Origin: Dendrobium chrysotoxum
Lineage: Eukaryota; Streptophyta; Magnoliopsida; Asparagales; Orchidaceae
Assembly (NCBI GenBank): GCA_019925795.1
Contig: CM034307.1
Span: 39,519,201-39,583,200 of the forward strand
DNA length: 64,000 nt
Direction of reading: 5' to 3'
In this document: piece after piece, positions 50,401 through 60,190 of the stretch
Numbering within the stretch: position 1 is the first letter of the stretch
Layout: each line of letters begins with the position of its first letter
Notes under the pieces: model-generated
What the model saw: only the letters and a program-made list of their open reading frames with translations
Database searches by the model: none
What the model was told of the DNA's origin: nothing
Position numbers and translations under genes: made by a program

Positions 50401-53400
50401 CCTTAGCTCCAAAGCTTTAGGTCTCTCATCATCTTCGTTTACTTGATCCTCAATCAAGTAAATGATCCCCTGACTCTAAGTTCTTAGGCCTTTGCTCTTC
50501 CTATCAAACTCAAATCAAATAGGTCTCTCTTTCTTTGACCTCAAAGCCAAAATCTATCTGTTTAATCCAATCAAGTAGATAATCTCTCCACCTAGACTCA
50601 ACTATTAAGTATCTTTCACTTAGCCAAAACAGGTGATCTCCTCCAACATGACATTTAAAATATAAGCTTCTAGGTGTTCTTTAGAAGCTTCTTTTCCTTA
50701 AACCTTACTCAAATAGATAAATTTTACTAAGTCCTAAGTCGAACCCTTAGGCAGGTTTGCTTTACCCTAATAAGCAAACACCCTTCTATCCAAACACAAA
50801 AAAAAACTCTAAAAAATTGCCTAAAATCACCTAGATTTCTCTTGATGCAATCAAGGTTTAAAATTGCGCAATTGGGTATTGAGGCATTTTTCGTTCGTGA
50901 GGCGAGGCGTAAGCCTCAAGGCGTTTTGAGGCGTAAGCCTCAAAATCTAAAAATTGCGTAAAGTCAAAATAAAGTTAAAAATAATTTTTTATATAATATC
51001 CAAATAATATGTTAAAGGATGACCTATTAACTTTTAATTGAACTATGAAGTAACAAATTTACATACATATGAAATAAATATTTGTATAAGATGTAAAGTG
51101 TTAAGTGATAAATTATGTGAATTAGAATTGAAATCTAAATATTACAGGAACAAAACAACATAAAATATATGAATTACGTAAAAGTATCATATAACATTAA
51201 GTTCAGCTCTAATTTTTTTCTTTCTCAGTTGCCTACTTATCTACCTTTATAATTGGCAACAACTCATAAATAATCTGTACTATCATTACTAAGGGGATTT
51301 TTATTTGAGCCTCTATCATAACAAATTGGTCTCTTTCATACCTCATTCTATAGGGTCCAATACCTCTCAATCTGCTTCTTCATTTATTTCAGTCATCTTT
51401 ATCTTTTATAAATGTTTGTCATCAACATAAAGATAATACTCCAAATTTTTAAGAGGAAATGGTGATGACGTGCGGCTTTCTAGTGATCCCCTGTGGCGGC
51501 TAAGATGGTGGTGGCTACGGTGAAGGCGGTGGGCTAGAGATCGAGGCAATTGAGATGAAGTTGTTGTGGCTTGGGGGTGCAAGAAGGCATGATTTTTTTG
51601 GGGCTTTTGTATAGGATTTATGTAAGTTTTAAATAAAAAAATACATAAATAGAGAGGCGTACGCCTCATGCCAGCGAGGCGAGGCGCAACTCAAGGCGGG
51701 CCTCTTTTAAGATGAGGCGTAAGCCTCTTAAAAAAAGCTTGAGGCGTATGCCTCGAGGTGTTTTTTACTGGAATTGCGCTAAGGCGGGCCTCAAGGCGAG
51801 CCTCATATTGCGCAATTTTAAACAATGGATGCAATGAACATGTCATTCCAACCCAAAAGGTAGACTGTCTACTTTATTGGATCTTAGGACACCATGTATA
51901 ACAGGCTTGTTCCAAAGCAAGCAGTGGTTGTTTTATGATTCTTCATAACCCTCTAAAAATACGGAACACTCTAAAAGTCAAATAAAAACTTTAAGTTGCA
52001 TACAACTTAAAGTGAAACTACTCCTAGGTTAAGAGTTTAAAATAACTTAAATATCATCCTACACCACAACTAAAATAGAACACCATATCATATTGTGACA
52101 AGCTACACAAGCCAGCACACACTTAGATGCACATCCTCCTAACTATCTTTGGAGTAGGATTTTTTCATTTCTGTGCATGTGGTTGATTGTTTGGTATGAT
52201 GATTACTAAATTATCTGTGTTGTGGACACTTGACCTTGAGTGTTAGGATAGAGATATATATGCACTTTCATACATGTGGCTATGCCCAAAAAGAGACGAA
52301 TAATTAGGTCATGATTACTTAATGATGTTTTCTTGCAGGTGCTACTTAAAACTCTCAAAGAGGTATGACTAACAAGATAAAAGCTGGTCTGACACATTAA
52401 GTGTCAGGCAAATCTATGATGATCATTCTCTTTTATACTACATGTGTTTCCTAATCCTTGAATTGCGGGCTTGAGTTCTTTTTCAAATGTAATTAATAGA
52501 TTTAGAAAGTCATACAGGCACATGAGACATAACTATAGGAGTGATGAACCAGAAAGATAAATCTCCAAAAGAAGCCCTAGATGCATCAAAAGCCAAAGCT
52601 CAAAGATCCACAGACCGAGTCTGTATTAATAACTGAGTTGTATAAGGCAGACAACTTAGCTGCCAATTCAAGATATTACATGTTTGTAATAACTGAAACT
52701 TTGTACTTTATTTATTTGTGTTTGATTTCTATATGCATGTGATTGATCATTTATTTCATATGTGCACTAGAAATATCTATTATTTCTTAGGTTTCTTCAC
52801 TTGTTTTGTGTATGAGTGGCTTGGACATATTTTATACGGTAGACTCTTAGGACAAAATTAAATTTTCTATCAATTAAAATTTAAATAATAAAAAAATCAA
52901 TCATAAGATAATATTTATTTTCTAGCAAAATTGCATGGCTTATCTAAAATAAGCCAAGTTTTTAAAAAAAATAAAAATGATCATATCATGGCTAATGAGT
53001 TGCATGTAGAAGCCCTTATATTAAGGATTAGATAATAAAAAAATGCATTGTAAGTCAACATATGCATACCCAGATAGTCAGATATCTTGGCTTAAGTGGT
53101 CAAGCTGTAAGTCATAGTCTTTAAATCAAAACAACCTTACCTCCCTTGCATATACATTGAGATCAGACTTAATGGTTTTAAAAGTGCTTAGATAGGTTAG
53201 TTGGCAATCCATTCCAGGCAGGATTGTAAGTCCAAGGCAGGATTGTAAGTCCAAAGTCGGGTTGACTTAACTCTAGGTGGCGTTTCAAGTTTATAAGTCA
53301 TTTGCATTTTGCTAGTTGTAGGTTGGAGTTACCGTCTATCGGTGGTTCTCATAATAAATCTAGGATCTGAGACTGATATTCTTTTCAGTTATATTATAAG

Positions 53401-56400
53401 CCCTCACATTTTTGGGCATTTATTCCAACTTATGTTATAGGAATGTAAGCCCAAACCTTCTAAATTAAATTGAACAATTTTAACCTAAATTTAATTTTAA
53501 AATAAATTTAATTTAAAAATATAAAGCGCAATATATGATAGTTTGAGTATGTTTAAGTTTCTCATAATCAAATGCTCTTATCTCTTTCTTTTTTGGCTTT
53601 CCTTCCTAAATTGATTTCATGTTAATCCAATCCCCTTTGAAATCCCCAAAGACCAAATTTTTTATAAGAATTTCTACGAATAAATCATGTAAAATTTAAG
53701 CTAATATTTTGATGAAACAATGCAAACTATTATTTTAATCAAAAGTTTTCCTAAGGAACAAATGCCTAGGATGTAATTAATCATAGTGGCTTGCCCTTAT
53801 GGCGAACTTGTATCCCATAATAAAATAAATCATACTCAATCAAATATATTAAGGGAAAATCTCTGGTAAAAAAAATTTAAATTTTATTATTGAGTCCATA
53901 GCCAAATAATATTTTTATCCTCCGAGATAATATATTATTTTCTATCTCATACTCGATCACATAATATTTTAATCCATTGAGGATATCAAAATTCCACCAA
54001 TAGGGGGCTACCCATTGCTCCTCTCAATATATTTTTTCATCGAGCATCAACATGTTGGGTCTAATTATGCTATGGTGCTTCCGTTTCTAAATAGTTCCTC
54101 AAATAGTGTTTTAGTTTCCTAGAGTTCTTGCAGAATCAACAAACATATGCTTCTCAAGTTATTTGTGGCGAATGATGGAACTCAAGAAGACAAATATTTC
54201 AACATAAAAAATGGTAGATCTTCATCAATTTTTTCGATAACCTGGAATTTGAGCCATAAATCTCATAAGAATTATTATCAATAATTTGTCTATTGGAATT
54301 TTGAATTATTACCACTTTTGTACTTACAGCATCAAAAGCTACAATATGATATATTTGATTATCTAATTAGATATATTACAGATAGTGTTCGGTGTTGAAT
54401 GCATCATCATCGTCCGCCACCGACCCAAATGGGTCAATTAAGTTAGCCCAAAAGTAGGATGTTATTCAGCGCCCCGAGCATTGCTCAGTCATATCACCTA
54501 AAAAATGCTTAGTGCTTATGATTATAGTGACACATTTGTTTCTCCTACTATTGATGCTCCTTTTTTTAGAAGAGGATATTCAACAAAGGTGGATGAGATA
54601 TTTTGCTAAGCTTTTCAATAAAAAATTATGAAAATATGATTGACTTTAGTCACCTTAACATTTTAAATGAAAATAGAGCTTTTTGTTTTTATAGGCGCAT
54701 TACTAAAACTCAAGTCAGAGAGGCTTTAAAGAAAATGAAGTGTGGGAAAACTGTTGGACCTAATGATATTCCAATAGAGGTGTGGAAATGCTTAGGAGAT
54801 GAAGGAATTTCTTGGCTTGCTAAACTTTTTAATATTATTTTGAAGACAAAAGATGCCAGATGCATGGAGAATAAGTGTGTTGATTTTTATCTTTAAGAAT
54901 AAAGGCGATGCACAAGATTGTGCAAATTATAGAGGAATTAAGTTGATGTGTCATACTTTAAAACTATGGGAGAGAGTTATGGAGCATAGGTTACGACGTG
55001 ATATTAATGTTTCTCAAAATCAATTTGGATTCATATAGGGTAGGTCTACTATGGAAGCCATACATTTATTGAGAGGTTTGATGGAGAAGAATAGAGAGAA
55101 AAAGGCATATCTTCATATGATATTTATTGATTTAGAGAAAACATATGACAAAGTTCCAAGAGAAGTGCTATGGAGAGTTTTAAAAAAGAAAGGGATTAAT
55201 AATACTTATATTTAAGTCATTAGGGATATGTATGCTGGAGCTGTTACTTGTGTTCAAACACAAGGTGGTTTGACCAAGTATTATCCAATTTCAGTTGGAT
55301 TACATCAAGGATCAGCCTTAAGCGCATATCTTTTTGCTTTCGTTATGGATGTTCTTACTAGAGATTTGCAAGAGGATGTTCCCTAGTGTATGCTTTTTGC
55401 TGACAATATTCTTCTTGTTGATAAGACTAAAGAGGAGTTCAAGGTGAACTTGAGTTATGGAGGTCAACCTTAGAGTCTAAAAGTTTTCGTTTGAGTAGAT
55501 CTAAAATCGAATACATGGAGTATAATTTTAGTAGTAATAGATCTAGTAGGGGGTTTGTGACTTTGAGCGATCAAGTCATTTATAAGAGTACACATTTTAG
55601 ATATCTTGGATCTATTGTTCAGAGTAATGGTGAAATAGATGGGGATATTATTAATAGAATTCAAGTTGGATGGATGAAGTGGAGGAATGCATCGGGCTTG
55701 TCGTGTGATAGAAAAGTACCACTCAAACTTAAGGAAAAATTCTATAAGATGGTGGTTAGACCTACAATGCTTTATGGCGCAGAATGTTGACCATTAAAAG
55801 AGAAGCATAGTATTAAGTTAAGTGTTGCAGAGATGAGAATGCTCAGGTGGATGAGTGGCTTTACTTTTAGAGATAGGATATGAAATGAGCATATATATGA
55901 AAAGGTTGGGGTAGCTCTAGTGGCAAATAAGATTAGACAGAGTCTTCTTAGATGGTTTGGTCACATAAAATGGCAGCCTTCCGATGACCCGGTTAGGAGA
56001 GTAGATGTATTAGATTTAATCTATGTTAAGAAAGGTAGAGGTAGACCTAAAAAGACTTGGTTAGAAAATATTAGAAATGACCTTTCTTTATTAGATCTAA
56101 ATGAGAATTTGACTCTTAACCGGATATAATGGAGAAAAAGGATTCATATAGTCGACACCACATAGTGGGATAAAGGCTTGACGTTGTTGTTGTTGTTGTT
56201 GTTGTTGTTGTTCAGATGTTTTAGCGCTCATCTCTCAAGTGTATTAAGTGTATTTCATTCCCGTGAACCGGAAATACAGAAGTAGGCATATATATAAAGA
56301 GAATGATGCATGGCTAAAGCTAAGTGATGGTAAACACATGGAAGACATTCTGTGACAATAGCAGAATAATTTGTTATACTGCAGTAAGTAGTTGAGCAAA

Positions 56401-57567
56401 GTAATCATGTGAAGAAGAGCCGCATAAATGAGCTAGTGGTAGCCTTCAACGACATTGAAAGTAGCCTCATTTTGGGCAAGCCTCCGAGATGTCCCCTAAC
56501 CTAGCATCTCATAATTCAAAGGAAGTTCTTATGCCATTGGTTAGTTAAGATGACTATAGGATGCATCTCCATGGGAATGAGAGACTTTGGTGTATTCCCA
56601 CATAATTTTTTAGGTTGTGTGCTTCAGGTAGGATGGTGATTGAGAGAGAAAAGAGGTGATCAAGCAATAGCATTTCAATGGAAGTTGACTGGAAGATGTT
56701 TGTCATCAAATGATGAGGTAAAGTTTATACAATTTAATCCAGATGCTCATATTAGGTACAATTAAAGCCCCAAAAAATACCAATACGAATCAAAGCAGAA
56801 GTAAGAGCGTACATCAGGTTGTTGCATGGAAATGTTGTGTGCAAAGTAAAAATTATCTTGAATAAACATATGTCGAGCATCATTTCAAAAGTGCATATTC
56901 AGATGTTGTCCATAGGTCTACAAACGAACCGAACCGAGCCGAGCTTCACCCTGTTTGAGTTCAAGCTCGTTTGTCAAAACGGTTCTAAAGCTTGGTTCAA
57001 TGCTCGTCGAGCTTTTTGAGCAGCCGTTCGAGCTCGAGCTCGTTTAAAACTTCCCTATTCGAGTTCGGCTTGTGTTCGGTTTGACCTCGTTTAGCTTCAA
57101 CCTTATCGAGCGGCTCCTTAAGGAGCCGAGCCTACCTTAAACTTAAAATTAATTTTTTTATTATAAAAACAAGTCGAACAGCTCGTTACCAACTTGACTA
57201 AGAAACTCGCTCACCAACCTGTCATTTCGCTTTTCAACGATTGGTCTGCACATGCATATGTTTTTATATAGCAAAAACACTTTATACCAGACGGTGTGGG
57301 ACTAATCCCCACAATTTTTTTTTGGTTTTGTTGAGTGTTGATGCCACGAAGGAGAGAGAGAGGGCGGGACGTGGAAGAATGAAAAAAAAAAGTGAAACTT
57401 TAGATATAGAGAGAGAGGGTGGGCGGGAGAATGAAAAAAAAGGGAAATTTTAGATATAGAGAGAGAGGGCGGGCAGGAATATAGAGAGGGAGAGAGAGTG
57501 GTTTTTTTTTAAAAAAAATTGTTAAATAAGTTACTTAAGTTTCTATTTTAAAACGATATTTATAACA

Positions 57568-57614
<47 letters not shown>

Positions 57615-58638
57615 GTTAAATAACATGAGATATAATTATCTTATTAGTCAAATAACATATAATATTTATTTTAATTAAATATGACATAATAAGCTTTTTA
57701 TCGAGCTTCATAACGAGCATGTTCACGAGCTCTAAACGATTTTGTTCGTGAACATAAATGAGTTGAACGCGAGGTTGTTCAAACTTGTTTATTTACCTAT
57801 CGAGTATCTATCAAAGGTGTTCAAACTTGTTTGTTTAACTTATCAAACGAACATAAACGAGCTCTTATCGAGCCAAGCCACGAGTAGCTCGTCAAACGCT
57901 CGGTTCATTTGCAGCCCTAGTTGTCCACATAGTAACATAGTAAACTTTAAACACGTAACACCCATAACTAATTGAAATCAAATAATACAAAGTAAGAGAT
58001 GACCAAACTATAAACAATGCTAATAAACCTACTACACTAGCAATCATTCTGAATAAAGTTTATTTACAAAAACTATAAGGGAGCTTATGTTTAAAAAAAT
58101 AACAGAGATAACATTGAATTGGAGGCATCAAAGAATGCTTACATGACCACAAGTTAGCTTACAGGCAAGAGCATGGCTTGTTTCATGAAGAAACACTGTG
58201 ATAAGCTTGAAAGGAGTTAGCAGCACTGTCCTCCACAGCTACAAATTCATCCAAGAAAGAAAGAGCCTCATAATCAAGATAACAGAAGAAGCTCTAGCAG
58301 CTCATTTAAGTAAAGCATTTGGTTTTGTTCCAAGAAAATTCTATGTATAGAAACCTACTACCGTCAACCGCACTCAAGATCTCACATTTTCAAACAGTAA
58401 AACCCCTTCAACCGGTATCTTAAGTCAATCAGACAATCGAAGCGATCATCTTTCCCTGAACTAGGACTTCTACAACCCAAATGATGTGAACTGAAGGGAA
58501 AAGAGCAGGACCCGAAAAATAGAGCGAATTGTCCGGAGAAGTGCTTACAGAGAGGATTACAACAACGGACACACCAATGGTTGCAATGAAGACGACTTGT
58601 TCGTGCTTGCAGCAGTTCTTCAACTCCCAATTCGCCAT
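38369..58638 (-). CDS. Peptidase M50B-like integral membrane protein, nine exons
   Basis: Exons, 5' to 3': 58638-58549, 58238-58143, 39616-39532, 39352-39231, 39077-39053, 38961-38878, 38778-38749, 38629-38524, 38432-38369. They sum to 702 nt and encode 233 aa with one stop, and every junction has GT...AG borders and matching phase. The protein has a short N-terminus (MANWELKNCC), a first membrane segment, the metalloprotease motif HETSH at residues 48-52, a VEGIQVHADEGGVTQTRGG block (63-81), about five further hydrophobic segments, and a conserved tail with DIYDDLISRRVNSSDAEKF and CPCPCNG (200-206). That layout is the plant peptidase M50B-like family. The substrate is not known to me. Intron 2 is 18,526 bp and full of transposons, yet the frame is intact, so the gene is probably functional. 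Confidence 0.9.
38524..38629 (-). CDS. M50B-like exon 8
   Basis: 106 nt. Acceptor ACTGTAG|AT, IYDDLISRRVNSSDAEKF then AEICPCPCNGVAWGVI, donor ATCTG|GTGAGG. This is the most diagnostic block of the family. Confidence 0.95.
38749..38778 (-). CDS. M50B-like exon 7 (30 nt micro-exon)
   Basis: Acceptor ATTCAG|GT, VMNSLFSVY plus one base of Asp 178, donor TACG|GTATGA. Confidence 0.9.
38878..38961 (-). CDS. M50B-like exon 6
   Basis: 84 nt. Acceptor TGGCAG|GT, FIIFLAIVWVLQELTHVRIL then RYAILFIG, donor ATAG|GTGAAT. Two hydrophobic stretches. Confidence 0.9.
   Translation of the reverse strand, partial: VSSFFWPLYGYCKNLLMSASFAMPFYL
39053..39077 (-). CDS. M50B-like exon 5 (25 nt micro-exon)
   Basis: Acceptor ATGCAG|TGG, WLLRGLCI plus one base of Gly 140, donor ATTG|GTAAAC. 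Its phase is needed to link exons 4 and 6, and it restores the family W-x-LRGLCIGF motif. Confidence 0.9.
39231..39352 (-). CDS. M50B-like exon 4
   Basis: 122 nt. Acceptor GTCTAG|AT completes Tyr 91, giving YLGSSLWGLVFILAS and a second membrane segment AAGCLILALFVVLFVAKN. Donor AAT|GTAAGT. Confidence 0.9.
39532..39616 (-). CDS. M50B-like exon 3
   Basis: 28 codons plus 1 nt, VEGIQVHADEGGVTQTRGG then VYCVILPAG. Donor GGAT|GTAATG. The Cys in VYCVIL is usually Trp in the relatives I recall. Confidence 0.9.
39721..41955. other. Intron 2, proximal part; no element recognised
   Basis: AT-rich intron sequence, with a CT-rich patch at 41,190-41,530 that reads like low-complexity Pro/Ser/Leu coding but has no family match. 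Confidence 0.45.
41960..42620 (-). mobile_element. Ty3/gypsy integrase remnant
   Basis: Minus-strand translation in several frames gives RGKEIILAFVC (cf. KGxxQNTGLYxPLP), then LILGLPQT (cf. MDFVLGLPRT), then DWDLILPIIECAYNSFVN, then WFQPRKLIDLVEF...SFAQYTHYLHEDIHKKL...DNYKS. These are successive blocks of gypsy integrase from the core to the C-terminal side. Stops and frame changes show long decay. Upstream RT was not recognised. Confidence 0.7.
43742..45550 (+). mobile_element. Possible gypsy-type LTR, right edge unresolved
   Basis: Begins TGTAATAACCCGTATTTTG, the usual start of one class of plant gypsy LTRs. A GA-rich leader-like patch is at 44,190-44,250 and a GATGGTGGGCCGATGGGC motif at 44,723-44,740. 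The right end with CA and a 5 bp duplication of TTACC was not found. Confidence 0.35.
45840..46690. repeat. Degenerate short-repeat region
   Basis: Loosely repeated phrases such as GTAGCCAAAATRCCCCTAAC and CTTTTAGGAGAT recur with uneven spacing of about 50-100 bp. Probably internal spacer of an old retroelement; no coding sense seen. Confidence 0.4.
46691..47573. other. Intron 2 stretch with T20-G13 homopolymers
   Basis: Contains GAGCC/CGAGC-rich sequence at 46,800-46,930, reminiscent of hAT sub-terminal repeats but without ends, and T(20) followed by G(13) at 47,387-47,419. Confidence 0.4.
47387..47426. repeat. T20-G13-A-G6 homopolymer junction
   Basis: Two adjacent long homopolymers, an error-prone site in sequencing. 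Confidence 0.9.
47574..48472. mobile_element. Putative TIR element, about 0.9 kb
   Basis: The left TATGATGCACCGACAC is mirrored by the right GTCTATGCATCATA. The flanks share ...TTGCT with imperfect alignment. The sub-terminal region repeats GTGTCTG/CAGACAC-like and GTTCGTGT motifs. Non-coding inside; superfamily uncertain. Confidence 0.4.
48473..50856. other. Intron 2 stretch, unclassified
   Basis: From about 49,690 to 50,780 degenerate phrases (CCAAAGTCATAGG, TTAGCCCAAAAG, CAAATCAAGTAGAT) resemble those at 45.8-46.7 kb, perhaps parts of the same old element. No coding domain seen. Confidence 0.4.
50857..51822. mobile_element. Non-autonomous TIR element with GAGGCG palindromes, 966 bp
   Basis: TTTAAAATTGCGCAAT at the left is inverted exactly at the right end. 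Both sub-terminal zones are rich in GAGGCGTAAGCCTC, itself palindromic, and GAGGCGAGGCG. The flanking 9-mers CAATCAAGG and CAATGGATG match partly. The middle is AT-rich. The 87-codon minus frame at 51,669-51,406 is not a transposase. Confidence 0.65.
51823..54555. other. Intron 2 stretch, nothing recognised
   Basis: AT-rich, with a 19 bp unit (AGGCAGGATTGTAAGTCCA) repeated twice near 53,217-53,254. No exon or TE domain was seen. Confidence 0.45.
54560..56213 (+). mobile_element. RTE-type LINE, 5'-truncated, with (GTT)n tail
   Basis: Broken plus-strand frames carry RT motifs in order: GPNDIPIEVWKCLG, ANYRGIKLMCHTLKLWERV, SQNQFGF-GRSTMEAI, IFIDLEKTYDKVPREVLW, ISVGLHQGSALSAYLFAFVM, CMLFADNILLVD (FADD changed to FADN), RSKIEYMEYNF, FRYLGSIVQ, GWMKWRNASG, MLYGAEC and RWFGHIK. 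This is the plant RTE clade. The endonuclease is missing and several stops are present. It ends with GATAAAGGCTTGACG and ten GTT units. It sits in intron 2 of the M50B-like gene, opposite to its transcription. Confidence 0.85.
56183..56212 (+). repeat. (GTT)n tail of the RTE LINE
   Basis: About ten GTT units directly after the LINE 3' end, as expected for plant RTE elements. Confidence 0.9.
57352..57490 (+). repeat. Minisatellite inside the hAT element
   Basis: Two and a half units of about 52-57 bp, each starting GAGAGAGAGGGYGGGC and including GAATGAAAAAAAA and TTTAGATATA. Confidence 0.75.
57572..57611. repeat. (AT)n microsatellite
   Basis: About 20 AT units within the hAT element. Confidence 0.95.
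58143..58238 (-). CDS. M50B-like exon 2 (HExxH)
   Basis: Acceptor TTTGTAG|CTG, 32 codons, donor CAT|GTAAGC, phase 0. Encodes LWRTVLLTPFKLITVFL and HETSHALACKLTCGH, with the two His and Glu of the zinc motif intact. Confidence 0.95.
58549..58638 (-). CDS. M50B-like exon 1
   Basis: 30 codons, MANWELKNCCKHEQ then a hydrophobic stretch ending VVILS. The donor TCT|GTAAGC is phase 0. The ATG was chosen because the family begins M-x-NWELK; the frame upstream lacks a better ATG. Confidence 0.9.
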
Positions 58639-59040
58639 TCCACCCTTCCTCTTCCCTCCAGCCCACACGATCCCAAAAAGCAAAGAGTATATACTTCAAT
58701 CGGGATCAAAGAGATAACTGGAGGAAGAGAAGAGGAGAGGTTGAAACCGAAATCCGCTACCAGCTGATAATACTGGCGGATCGCGTTGAGCGGTAGTCGA
58801 ACACAGGGAGACCAACCGAAAGAAAGAAAATGTAAGACGGCGAGCTTATACTTTCGACCTAATTTATCATAAGGAAGATTCTGTCATGCGGAAGCGACGC
58901 ATAATATTCCTATGCGAGAGCACGATCGCAGCCGTTGACATAACATAACGGCCGAAATTGCTCCGAAAGATCGGTTCTAGTTGGTGAACTGAGACTCTGA
59001 GCGAGGTTGGCGGGTCGTGCAAAAAATTTCAGTTTTCATT
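58639..59040 (-). promoter_or_regulatory. Probable 5' UTR and promoter of the M50B-like gene
   Basis: About 400 bp of comparatively GC-rich sequence between the ATG at 58,638 and the L1 LINE. No convincing TATA box was seen. Assigned from position only. Confidence 0.35.
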
Positions 59041-59154
59041 TGATTTGATTTAGATATTCAAAGTAACATAGCTTTGAGCTTCTGAGCTGCCACTTTCCCT
59101 CTCCCCTTTTTTGCTCTGTTAGGGTTTTCACTCTTTTGATAGAATACCTTTTTA

Positions 59155-60190
59155 TGAAATCCTTTTATCTGCTATCAAGAAAGTGTGGAAGCTGAAAGAT
59201 AACCTTTACCTCATCTCGTTGTCGGATTGTTTTTCCTCTTGTGTTTCTCTTCTCAAGAGAATTATGATAAGATTTGGTTGGGAGGTTCCTAGTTCTTTCT
59301 AGGTAAATGTTTTATCCTACAAAAGTGATCCCCTCAAGTCACCCCTAAGAGAGAAGAGTTCACTTCCCTCTCTCTTTGGATCAAAATCCACAATCTTCCC
59401 CACTCTTGTTGGAATCCTGATGGGATTTCAAATGTTGCAAGTGTCAGTGAGAACCCCTTGGCTGTTGACAAGCTCACAGCAAAAAAAACTCATCTCACTT
59501 TCGTGAGGGTTTTGTGTCCAGATTGATGAATACTCTAAACTCTTGGACAAAATTCCTATATCTATGACAAGAAAGTCTCTAAAGCTTGATATTCAATACG
59601 ATTGGAAACCTTCACCTTGTGAGGTCTGTGGTTCTATTACTCATCCCTCAAATCAATTTACAGCTAAACCTACCTCTACCCAACCCACCACCCACTTGTC
59701 CCGGTCCCGTAGTGTCAGCAGGAAATCGAGGAGTCATGTCTCCAAGACCCCTCCTCCACACCACAACGCCAATGAGCATATCCTCGCTCCACCACCTCAA
59801 AACTAAACCTCCCCAGCCCAAGTAACACCTTCCTCCTCTGAGACTGCTTTCTTACTCTCCTCTGAACCACAACTACCTGTTGCCACTTCTCAGATCAACC
59901 TTAACAAAGAGAATTGCAATATCTCTCCCACATTAGACAGCTCCCCTACTTCCTCTTCAATTGCTAAAGAATCTATACCCATCCATCATTCACCTATGCA
60001 AGAACCTCCTCCTTCATTTGTTGCTCCCACTAAAGACTCTAACTGGTTGCTTATGTCGAATAAATTTGACGTATTGAATCAAGTGAGCAACACTGTTGAG
60101 ACCTCTTCAAAACTGAATTGTCAAGCTATTATAAATACTTGTTCTAAAGGGGGACAAAAGGCTCCCAAAAATGCAACAAAATCTCAATGA
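59155..60190 (+). pseudogene. L1 ORF1 remnant (DUF4283, zinc knuckle)
   Basis: Broken RNA-binding ORF1. The knuckle C-x2-C-x4-H-x4 has Phe in place of the last Cys. After it the Ser/Pro/Thr-rich tail expected of plant L1 ORF1 is visible (59,660-60,050). Confidence 0.8.

Larger units (their letters stand above)
56913..57919. mobile_element. Non-autonomous hAT element, 1,007 bp, perfect 8 bp target duplication
   Basis: Ends TAGGTCTACAAACGAACCGA and, inverted, TAGGGCTGCAAATGAACCGA. GTTGTCCA flanks both sides exactly (56,905-56,912; 57,920-57,927). Sub-terminal regions repeat GAGCTCG, CGAGC and TTCGAG. The interior has a minisatellite (57,352-57,490) and (AT)n at 57,572-57,611. No transposase. 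The perfect duplication suggests it is younger than its neighbours. Confidence 0.9.
39617..58142 (-). other. M50B-like intron 2, 18.5 kb, TE-filled
   Basis: Bounded by CAT|GTAAGC and GATGCAG|GTG. It contains a gypsy remnant, LTR-like sequence, two TIR elements, an RTE LINE and a hAT element, listed separately. Most of its growth is by insertion on both strands. Confidence 0.85.

Noticed and set aside
51406..51669. 87 aa minus-strand frame rich in His/Ser/Arg
   Set aside because: It lies inside a non-autonomous TIR element and has no recognisable family.
58529..58717. Plus-strand frame opposite M50B-like exon 1
   Set aside because: Antisense shadow; exon 1 has the correct family start and splice donor on the minus strand.
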